Under the pieces are notes generated by a model. That model searched no databases and had not been told where the DNA came from. It saw only the letters and a program-made list of their open reading frames with translations. A stretch of DNA of 64,000 nucleotides from Conchocele bisecta (Eukaryota > Mollusca > Bivalvia > Lucinida > Thyasiridae), in assembly GCA_029237695.1 (NCBI GenBank), contig CM055277.1:42690242-42754241 (forward strand), written 5' to 3'. Positions 10,330 to 22,300 of the stretch are shown here, piece by piece. Made by a program: the position numbers and the translations under genes. Every line of letters starts with the position of its first letter. Positions within the stretch are counted from its first letter, which is position 1.

Positions 10330-13300
10330 CTATAAGCAAAGAAACAAAAGCATGCATTGATATTAATTGTGCTTGAACAAGGAGCGGAAGAGATAGCCTC
10401 ATTGTCAGCAGGGTCAAATGAGCCTCATTGTCAGCAGGGTCAAATGAGCATTTATTTCAAAATAGAGGCTAGACATACTGGGTAGGTAAAGATCAAACAA
10501 ACAATATTTTAATTTAGGCCTTATCATGTAATACTTATTCTCGACTATCAGCCTCTTCCGACACCCTATTAAATCCACTCGTTTGGGTTGTGGTCTTTGT
10601 GGAAGAGTGTGGTCTTTGTGGAAGAGTGAAAATTTAGACTCCTAAATTCTAGACTAGATGGCAGTAAATGCTAACAACTGTGTACCATTTTTTCGGAACG
10701 GGCATTTCTTCATCTTCAAATTCGTCATATACGTTAATCGACACTGTAACAAAATAGACCATGTACATTTCACTATATTAACAGTAACTCTTTGCATGCT
10801 AGCAAAGAACATAACTATCAGCTATGTCATGGAATTGGTATTAAATGCTGCGACATATTTTCACAGAGCAATAAGCAGAGACGCTAGTGGGCGGATGAAG
10901 TAAATCCTGAACATTCTACCGCGGGGTAAAGTGAAGCGGCTCGGGCCATTAAATGAACTAATTTATTTAAATAAATTATGTTCAGTTTGTCTAGTATGCC
11001 CCTATGTGATGTCTCACTTGGGTGAGATTATTTGGTTAATGACATTTGGGTACTGTTATAACACAAGTTAATGTCAAAGTATACGATGACAGTTTGTCAG
11101 ATAAATTTCTCGGCTTTTGATTGGTCAGCTTGACAGGTAGCTTGAGACCATGTGGACTGTCAAGCCCGTCAACATGGCTCGATTCAAAATGGCGGCTTGT
11201 CACACCGCAGTAAAAACAGTGTATATCCAGATGCAGAGTTTCCGGGTATACAAATATTCTAATTACAAGCTTATTAGCTTATTAGCAGACGACAAGCATA
11301 CCATCTTCGGAACCAGGTTGGTAGTCAGCGTCGTCGCAACCATCTTCTAACAGTACTGTACCAGCTGCACCAGATCCCTGTTCTTTCTCAACTAGAAACA
11401 CCAGAAAAGCAACAAAATGAGGATCAATTAAATACGGTTTTAAGTCTCTTTAACAACAAGGTCTGGACAGATGGGGGTCACTGTGTACTATACATGTACT
11501 CCGTACTGATAGGGGTGGGGGACATTATTGGATACACAGTCCAAATCTTATTGGATACAGTGTCCGTTACCAATTGGGTACCACCATGCATATAAATTGC
11601 AAGATAACATACTGATCGACATGTCCAACCGTTATTGGGTGCACAGTCCAAACATTATTGGATACACAGTCCAAATCTTATTGGATACAGTGTCCGTTAC
11701 GTTACCAATTGGGTACCACCAAAAAATAGCAATTGCAAGATAACATACTGATCGACATGTCCAACCGGTGTTGGGTACACAGTCCAAACCTATTGTATGC
11801 ACAGTCCAAACCTTATTGGATACAGTGTCCGTTACTAATTGGGTACCACCATGCATATACATTGCAAGATAACATACTGATCGACATGCGGCGTGCAAGG
11901 TCATCGAGCCAGTGCGGCCGTTAAACGTAAGCATCAGTCAGTCAGACTGATCGACATGTCCAACCGTTATTGGGTACACAGTCCAAACATTATTGGATAC
12001 ACAGTCCAAATCTTATTGGATACAGTGTCCGTTACCAATTGGGTACCACCAAAAGATAGCAATTGCAAGATAACATACTGATCAACATGTCCAACCTTTA
12101 TTGGGTACACAGTCCAAACCTTATTGTTATCACAGTCCAAACCTTATTGTATACACAGTCCAAACCTTATTGTATATAGTGTCCGTTACCAATTGGGTAC
12201 CACCAAAAAATGGCAATTGCAAGATAACATACTGATCGACATGTCCAACCGGTGTTGGGTACACAGTCCAAACCTTATTGTATACAGTGTCCGTTACCAA
12301 TTGGGTACCACCATGCATATAAATTGCAAGATAAAATACCATGTTGGGTAGTGTCCATACTATCTTGGGTAGAGTCCAAGTTGATATTGAGTATCAACAA
12401 CTATCCAGTATTAACTTAAATGTAGTTCAGATTCAAAATATAATTGTCTAGACCATGTTGGGTAGTGTCCATACTATTTTGGGTATAGTCCAAGTTGCTA
12501 TTGGCCATCAACAACTACCGAGTATTAAATGTTGATTTTTTATAATCAATAATAATCAATACAGAACTGTCCATACCATGTTGGGTAGTGTCTGTACTAT
12601 CTTGGGTAGATATGGTAGAGTCCAAGTTGATATTGGGTATCAACAACGACCGAGTTAAATGTTGAAATTTGATGTTCAATACAGAACTGCCCAGACCATG
12701 TTGGGTAGTGCCCGTACTATTTTGGGTGGAGTCCAAGTTGATTTTGGGTATCAACAACTAATCTGTATTAAATGTTGAACATTAATATTCAATAAAAAAA
12801 AACTGTCCACACCATGTTGGTTAGTATCCGTACTATCTTGGGTATAGTCCAAGTTGCTGCCGGGTATCAACTATCGGGTATTAAAAATGTAGTTCAGATT
12901 CAACACATAATTGTCCAGACCATGTTAATGTTGGGTAGTGGCCTATCTTGGGTAGAGTCCAAGTTGCTATTGAGTATCAACAACTATCCGGTATGTGTAC
13001 GTTTTAACCACCCAATGTGTATATTTTGAATTCTCTGTTTATATACATTTTTGTAGTGGGAGAGGGTTTTGGTCCACTCTCATTTAATTTTGGTCCGATA
13101 TGTCCCGGGTTCAAATTGGCCATTGTCTGTAATGGATGTAAATGAAGCTGTCACAAGCTGTTATACACAAAGTCACGACGTTTGCTAATTTTGGGTGAAG
13201 ATTTATTTAAATTAGTAATGGTGACGGTCCCATAACTGCACCCTGCACAATAATTCTGAATGTATGGGATAGTGTAATAGTAAGGGTGCCATCACTGATC

Positions 13301-13345
13301 CCTGTAGTACATTGTAGTGTAATGAACATATCAATGCGAGTGCCC

Positions 13346-13381
<36 letters not shown>

Positions 13382-16300
13382 CCCCCCCCCTCCCCCCCTC
13401 CCTCCCCCCCCCCCCCGGCCCGGGAATAGCGGGGCTTTTAATTTTGCGTCAGTTAAAGCCCGCTATGTCCCTGTGCAGGGCAATCTGGCTGGTTAAAACC
13501 CGGGTAGAAGGCCCCGCATTCTGAAGGTTAATTCCCCGGGGTATGTCCCGGCACAAGTTGGCTCCAGTTAATACCCCGTATTGCAACCGTTTAAATTTCT
13601 AGAATCCTTGACCCACTCAATCTGTGTTGCCCTGAGAGTTCAAACAAGCAAATACGATCGCTACATTTTGGATTGGTTACGTTTTGACCCGTAAGCCCAC
13701 GGTTACCGGTATGCATCGTTTACTGGTATATATATAGACACAAAAACAAATGATAATTTTGCATTACCAAACTGTATTTTTGTTCTTATATCATGTCACG
13801 CCTTGAGTACTGACGTAATTATTGTTATTTGCGTCGACACTGTGTATTTTAGAAGCTGCATTATTTGTTTTCTTCCTGCATAATAAATGTGTGTTTTCAA
13901 TTTGGTAAATTGTAGTTGTTGTTGTTGTACAGAATTACGGACGAGTCGGACCATGGTCGAGTCGACCTCCATAGAGGCTGTGGTCATCTCGACCCATATC
14001 ATGTGGACGGTTCTGCCCATGTATTATGGTCCATGGCCCGACTTGACAAGCCAGGTCAATGTTTCATAGATAAAAAAAAATGTGGAAAACGTGGGCATCA
14101 CTCGCCGTCAGAAAAATAAAATGGCCGACGCTAGTCGACAAATATAAATCCGAATGAATGGATTTGACATGTTATATAGGCCTTATACATGTTCAATCAA
14201 ATATTTATGATGAAAGATCTTCAGATCCTCCAAAATTAGAATATATAAATGCTTGAAATGGTAAATAAGTAGCCATTATCAAACGCAGACCGGTAGCGGA
14301 TTCAGGGGTGGGGGGAGGAAACCAATACGTATCACCGCTCACCCTTCAGAAATCACGATTTTTTATTTTTTGGTGAAATCCTGGATCCGCCACTGCAGAC
14401 ATTGCGTAGCAGAGATCGCTGCCAAAGAAATCTTCTATTTTACGGCGATGTGAAGATCTGAGCACAATTTAAAGATATGCATATCTACAGAATCTGGAAT
14501 CACACTGAACCAATACGTATCACCGCTCGCCAACAAGATGGACGGATTCCGATGATTGCGAGACTTTACTTACCCAAGTAATATTCACCATGATGCAGAC
14601 AGCAATGAGAACTGGAAACAGATAGATGACGTCATACATGTGTGCTGTTGGCTATATTCAATCACGCGATTTCATTGGCTGATAATAATCGGCCACCCTC
14701 GGTGATTATCGGGAAGGACTTGTTCGGTATTGCACGGGAAAAATATGTTAGCTTACGGTCTCGGACGATCATGGACACAATTTACAGACAGATACGTCCA
14801 TCAAAGCGTTGTTGGGTACTTGGTGCCAAGTAACCAACAATGTTTAGATGGACGCTTTTAAATATATTGGCGTGTTGGGTATACCCAACACAAAAAGTAA
14901 CTGTTGGGCATAAAAATTACCCAACAAGTGTCATCTCGTGCACACGGATGCACACACGGACGGACCTATAGCGGAGGTTTGTGTGACAACAATGCTTCTG
15001 TGACTATAAGTATTTCTTTTGTGACAAGAGAAAATTTGTATTTACGGCACTGGTTTTCTGCTGCGCAGTCACACAAGACCTTTAGACATGCCTTAACCTG
15101 CAGTCACACAAGCTCATGGATGGATTTATTTAAGTGTTTCTGCAGTCTGGTTACCGGTACCTGTAGACATGTTAATTGCACTATTTAAGTGTTTCTGCAA
15201 TCTGGTTACCGGTACATGTACACATGTTAATTGCACTAAGTCAGAACCTTGCTACTATTTGTTTAAATTTGTTTTAAAATATAGAGAAAAAACTCTTTCT
15301 AAAACAATTATAACCTTCTTAATACAAAGCTATCGCAACAAATATCTCACCAACCAAGGCCAAACTGGCGCGAGGGCATATTTTCTATCTAAATCTTGTC
15401 ACAGGGACCCTAATGTTGCAGGGTAGCAAGCCATCAATGAGATAAAGCTATGTATACAGTTTCATTGACATTGGGCCGATAGAAGTCGAGATATGAAACA
15501 GTTGGACGTAAGTCGGAAGTTGGGCCGAGGGCATATTTTATATGTAAATCTTGCCACAGAAACCCAAATTTCACAGGGTAGCGCCATCAATGATATAAAG
15601 CCATGTATAAAGTGTCAATGAAATTGAAGCGACAAGTCGAGATATGAAACAGTTGGATGCAAGTTGGACTCGAGTCGGACGTTGGGGCGAGGGCATATTT
15701 TCTATCTAAATCTTGTCACAGGGATCAAATTGCACAGGGCAGCAAGCCATCAATGGTATAAAGCTATGTATAAAGTTTCACCGACAGAAGTCGAAATATG
15801 AAACAGCTGGACGCGAGTTGAGCGTTGGGGCAAGGGCATATTTTTTATTTAAATCTTGTCACATGGACCCAAATTTCAAATTGGGTGTTGAGGACTATTT
15901 AAGGTGCCCATTAGTGAATTTGGGGCCATATTCAACCAAGGGGCCATGGCTCCTTGTTTATACAATAGTGCTACAATATACACATCAAATCCTGATATGG
16001 TTTGAGGTGTCATAATGGGGGTAAGCTCATGGTTATCATGGGTAGCTGCCTTCTTGCACCAGGAACAGTGAGTGAGTGGGTATTGTGTTTAACGGCCTAT
16101 CAACAGCTAAGGTCATTTAAGGCCGGGCCAACGGATTGGACTATCCCGCATTCAACCTGTCCATGATGAGGGAAATTCCCAAAATCAGAACATTTACATA
16201 ACTATATATTCAGTCCTGAAATCAGAAAATCCTGACCTGGTGCCAGGTCCATGCCGCACCAGAGTCACTTAGCTCTGCCCCAAAGTAATAGGATTAGCTA

Positions 16301-19300
16301 TAAGCTTATTACTTCTTAATGGAGCATAACAGGATTTAGCTCTCAAGTACAGGGGGCATGTAAATGAGGGCCAAACCATGTAAGTCAGCATTCCGGAAAG
16401 GATGAATACCGATCGTTAAACTACCCTTCGCTGCTCCCAACCACCACCCAATGCACCAGCAACAGACTTTGATCAGTCAGTAGGACGGTCTGACATATGG
16501 TGAATGTATAGCTGCCATTTGTTTATGCGCCCGTAGCTACCATTGGTGTATGCGCCTGCATCTCAATTCGTAACCTCACTATAATTATTGCCAACACAAA
16601 CATGGGTACACAAAGTAGAAAACAATCCTGTAATAAAATTCAGAACTAATTTATTACTTGTCCACATCTACTGGATAGAAGCACAGAACAGAAAACGCAT
16701 GGTTGCTTGAAATTAATAGTTGCACCATTGAATTGTCAAGTGTATTAGATTTAAACAAGTCTGTTAGCCTCAGTTTCAATCTTAATTACGAGGGAATTTC
16801 ATAGCCAAACTGCTTTGTATCATTGCCACAATTTGGCATTTGGGCGCTTTTTTCATACACTGATCTCGGTGAATGACAGGGGACATGAGTGGTCCTGTTG
16901 TCATTGTTTTAAACTGTCCAATGGAAACTGACAACATAGGTAGACTGTTACTGTGAATGCGTCTGGGGTGTGTTTGTTTGTTTATTGGTGTTTAACGGCC
17001 TATCAACAGCTAAGGTCATTTAAGGCCGGTCCAACGGGTTGGACTATCCTGTATTTAACCTGTCTATAATGAGGGAAATCCCCAAAATCAGAGCTCAATA
17101 TTTACATAAACTATATATTCAGCCCTGAAATTAGAATATCCTGACCTGGTGCCAGGCCCATGCCACACCAGAGTCACGTAGCTCACCCCAAAAGTAATAT
17201 GATTAGCTATAATCTTATTACTTTATGGGGCATAACGTCATTTAGCTCTCAAGTAGCGGGGGGGGGGGGGGGGGGGGGGGGGGGGAGGGCGGGGGAAAAT
17301 ATTGTACAAGGAGGGACCAAACCATGTTCTGGGGTGTGAGCAACAAAATGTGGGGGGGGGGGGGGGGGGGGGGGTGGGGGGGGGGGGGTGTGAAGAGGAA
17401 AAAATCCTACACCCCTCCACAAAACTAACTTATTGAGCAGTTTGGATAAAATGCAGCAACTATTACTTTTTGAATATTCAGTAAAAAAGAGGAAATCCCC
17501 TAAAACGAAAATTCACAGTCCTGATTCCTGTCTATTTAAAGTAAATTGCCTTCATCAGTTACTAATTAGTTAAAACCATGGAAAACATGTGGTCTGTTTA
17601 ATGTGCGTGGCGTCCGAATGACTCCTCCCCCGCAAACTTTAAACAGACAAAATGGTTTCCACTTCCCAAATAAACGCAACAGACCATGGTCTTATTACTT
17701 ACATTTGCACTGCATTTTGTGATAGTTTTAAAATTGTAGATAACCAAACATGGCGATAAAATGAAGTTTCATAACCTCTTACGTCATTTTGTCACAATTC
17801 ACGGAACAGCCACATTGCTGGTCAAGAACGTTATTGACAATATCGTGGAGATTAGTGACGTCAAACAAACTTTAATCAATCAACAATGTCGCGCGACGTC
17901 AACAAAGCTAGTGTATTTCATCGAAATATAAAAGCAATAGGGGAGATGGGAATTTAACATGTAGAGCGTTGTTGCAGTGTAAATATTGTACAACGACATT
18001 GCTTCAGAATTTTCAATACTGAGTATGATTGAAGTGGCTGAGCACCTGGCTCAAAAACTTGAATACAAGGCTCAGAACTTACCAATCGTGTCTATTACTA
18101 AACACAGCAGGGTTCCCACACACCAAGTATCAAAGAAAAAAACTTCAAACAAAACAAATCTTAAGATACTGAACCTAAACCAGTAATGTACAAACTCAAG
18201 CTATCAGGGTAACAGTCATAGATTGCCAATCCGGAAAGTTGTGATAGACTGAAATGAAATTTTGACACAAAAAATATCTTAAAAATATGCTTTTGGGTAA
18301 AATCAAATATTTATGCCAAAATATGCACCCTCATATCCGGATTCATTCAAAAATATCACCCCATAACTATTAAATGTTAATTAACTGAATATCATACGCC
18401 ACAAATGAAAACTGACCATTCAAACAGAACTCCTTGCAGTTATTAAAATCTGCATATGAAGTAAAGCCAACGACATTGACACCATGTTGATAAAAATCAT
18501 AAGCATCTATCATATTATCATGAACAAATTGCAGAGCCTGGCTACACTCGTAGTTATCTACAAAATAAAGAAAAGCAACTGGAAAATCTGCCATTTTACC
18601 TTCCTTTTTGCCTTTGTAGTCTGAAAATATTAAACCAAGAAATCAGTTAACACTGATGTATATTTGGAAGCTTGTAGCGATGTAGAACCTGATCTATCAT
18701 TGGCCGTGCAGTTAGATGGTTTAAAGCAATGTAGTCGGTATTTACATTTTGTATATGTATGACCATGATTTATGTACCAATAACAAATGAAGAAAAAAAG
18801 AAAAGAAAAAAAATGCTATTGCTAGAGTCTCACATAATTGGCTTCGTTTTCGGTTATTTCAGAAATGGTGAAACATTCACAACTATAATTGAGATTTAAA
18901 CAATATTGGCTACAGCATAAAAACTCGGAACAATCAAAAAAATACATAGTTTTCTTTCTGACTGTAAACTAAATGTTTTCAGACCTACAATTAAAACAGC
19001 TTAGCCTGCCTGGCTTCATGATCAAACTGAAAGATGATTACAGCAAATGAAAACATTTAGAAAATTAACTTACTAATCCTAATATACCTGGGAAAAAAAA
19101 ACAGATTAAAACTTAGAAATATCTAGACAAAGTTGTTCAAACGTTCTAAGTCATTTATGTTACGGCAAAACAGTTTTGTTTTTACACAATGGCAACCTGG
19201 ATGGTGGTTAATCAGTATATGAAGTTTCACGTCAATTGCTGAAGAGGCTGCAGTGATATTTGATTGTTAAAAACTGTGACAAAATGAATGTAATTGCTAA

Positions 19301-22300
19301 AGTGATTGTTTTGTCACAGTTCTTAATAATGCAGTCATATCCAATTATTAAGAACTGTGACAAAACATTCAACTTGGAAGTGAAAATTACAAGTCATTTG
19401 ACCTTGCGGGCAGCTTAGGTATGCTGCACAACACAAATTTGGATAGTGGTTGATCTCTATATGAAGTTTCACATTAATCACTTGCATGATATAATATACT
19501 TTATCACAAAGCATGACAGACAGACGGACAGGTGAAAAACATAAGCCCCCTGTCTATATTCATTTCTCAAGAGAAAATTATACCGAACAGGTTTTGTTTC
19601 TAGGCAACTGATATGCTATTTAGACAAACAGAATGTAAGCAAAGTGTTTACAAATAACCTCTTAGACTATGTCACTTGAGGTAGCATTTCACACCACAAC
19701 ATAGGTAATTGATCGCCGATTTTGATCAAATAACTTTCACTCATAAATGACTGATACAAATGATCCTAACTTGAATTCTTTTGAAATCTGTATCACAGAG
19801 AACTTGACATGGAAGTTACTTGGACAAGATAATTTTTATAACAGCTCAAATTGTAAAGCTAATTACCCGGAAGTGATGTGTGACTGGTTGAAATGGACTA
19901 TCTGATGTGTTTTGAACGACATGGTATATGCAAGGTTACCATTTCACATCATACTTTACAGTGTTGAGTGGATTTTTACTCTGGCAAGTATGTATAAATA
20001 TCTGTTTTATATGCACAAGTGATTTTGTTGAAAAACAATGGCAGTGATCTCTACATGCGTTGACAATATTGCCCTCATTTTGACCTATTTCACCAAATTA
20101 ACTTGTCCAAGGTAGCCTGATGTGGAATTTTAATCAATCGCTGCAGCGATCAGTGATATATTTGTATGAGAAATGAAGGTAGTGACTGTTAAAAGTAATT
20201 ATTTATGATCAGAATAAAAGTTACTTGATGAAAATCGGTCAACAATTGAGCCTGCAGTGAACACAAGGAACTGGCTCGTTTTTTTACCCTGCTGTAGACC
20301 GACGTGCATATAAATGGAAGGGATTTAACTCAAATTACCACCATGTCCTTTTCGATGTAAATAAATACAGTGAAATCAATATATTTTTATACATTTCCGG
20401 ACATAATTCGATAAAGAAATGATTTTTACCATAATAATGGAAGGTTACAACTTCGTACGTCGCATAAAAGTGGAGATGAAAAGTTTCTTCTACCAGAAGC
20501 CTCCCCAACAGTATAATGCTTAACAGCACATAAGACTTAAAGTGTACTTTTAACTTACTTTGTACTTAAAGTGCTGAATTATTTTAATGAGTGATATTTT
20601 TCATAGTTTTTCATGAAACCACACAGTGTTGGTACTCAAAAGAACCGTCTCACCGAGACGGTTCTTTTGAGTACCAACAATGTGTAGTTTGGTTGAGAAT
20701 TGACAGAGATAGTGCCAACACTTCCCAAACATTAAAACAACTATTGTTGTTTCCAGCACTTTAAAGGTTAATAATAAAGCATGTGGTGGAGTGGTATCAA
20801 CGAAAATGAACTTGATAGCTCATAGCACAAAATGTGAAAACTTAAATTGGTACAAAATATCTGTCAACTCGAAAAGTTACTCAATTGGTAAAATCCAATT
20901 AGAAGCTCATCTTGGCCTGTACAAAGAAGTACATCAAAGTGCATATCATTGCAATAAGCCATTGCTTGACTATTTTGAAAATCGTCAACGAAAAATATAA
21001 ATGCAACAGGAAAATTCATAATTACCAACCAGGTTATCTTCACTATCTCCCTTGTCTGTATCTTATGTCCTGTTGAAATGTTACATAACCATTGTTTAAT
21101 TATTTTGCCGAGCTGACATTACTGATCAGCTTTGCATCTATATTATATATCTCATGAATAAACAAGAGTTGTCAGAAAACAACGAAGCTCGCCAGGTGGC
21201 AGCCATGTCTCACTTAATGCTTGATAAATAAGAAGTTTTGACACAGAAAAAAAGATCAGCCAAAAAATGTTTTTTCTTATTGAGACAATAAATTCCTCAA
21301 TCAACGTTGGGAAAGAGTCGTTTGTCAACTAATGAAAAAACATTTCACCTTGACCTTTGGCCCCTGGGCAGCATGGGTAGGGTATAGAACGAAATGATGG
21401 ATGGTGATCAATGTGTATATAAGGTATCACACCAATAAGTGAGCAGTAACAAAGATATAGCACTTTGAAATTTCAGACTTTAACATGAAAATTTGAATAC
21501 AAAATTCTAAGTCAGCTGACCTCGACCTTGGCTCCTGGGCAGCATGGGTATAGAAGGAAAGTACAAATGGTGATCAATGTGTATATGAAGTTTCAAGCTG
21601 ATATCCCAAGCGGTCACTGAGATATAGCAATTTGAAAAACTTTAACAACAACGACGACGACGCCGGGGGTATAGCAATAGCTCTCCTGGGACAAAGTCCA
21701 TGGCGAGTTAAAAAAAAGACATCACTGCAAAATTAGGTGTCTCGCGTACGAGGGCCACGAGATATATGATACGTCTAGACATACATTGCAGGCAACCATT
21801 ATCAAAGTGTGTCAAAGTGTTAAAATTGTATTGACACAATAAAAGACCTATTAAAATGCAAATGCAAAACAAGAAGCTTGAACAATATCAACACATAGTC
21901 CAGTCCGACGAAAAAAAAATTCACTTAAAATGTTCACTTTTTTACTATGCACAGCATAGTCCGTTTAAGTGCAAAACTCGGCCCCATGTACTGTATACAA
22001 CTTTTTCCCAAAACGAAATAAATTATTTTTTACTTTCTTTTGTGAATCATTGCCGACACCTTTTTTACAATTAGGTGCCAGTGCCTTCTATGCAACTGGC
22101 CATTGTTTTTGAAACTTTTTCTTTTTGCTTTCAGACAAGCATTCATGGCCGGCGTTTTCTTTGATGCAATATGGTTTCCTAGATATGAATTAATTTCTTC
22201 AATTTCTTGTTCAGTCCACCTGTGTACTTGGGTCTGATCGGTTCCATTTCAACATCCCCTTCTTCCTCTTCTTCAATTGCTTCTTCGACCTCCATCTCAA

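Noticed and set aside
11525..12345. Short ORFs with IGYTVQILLDTV and VGHVDQYVIL phrases
   Set aside because: Products of the tandem repeat in several frames.
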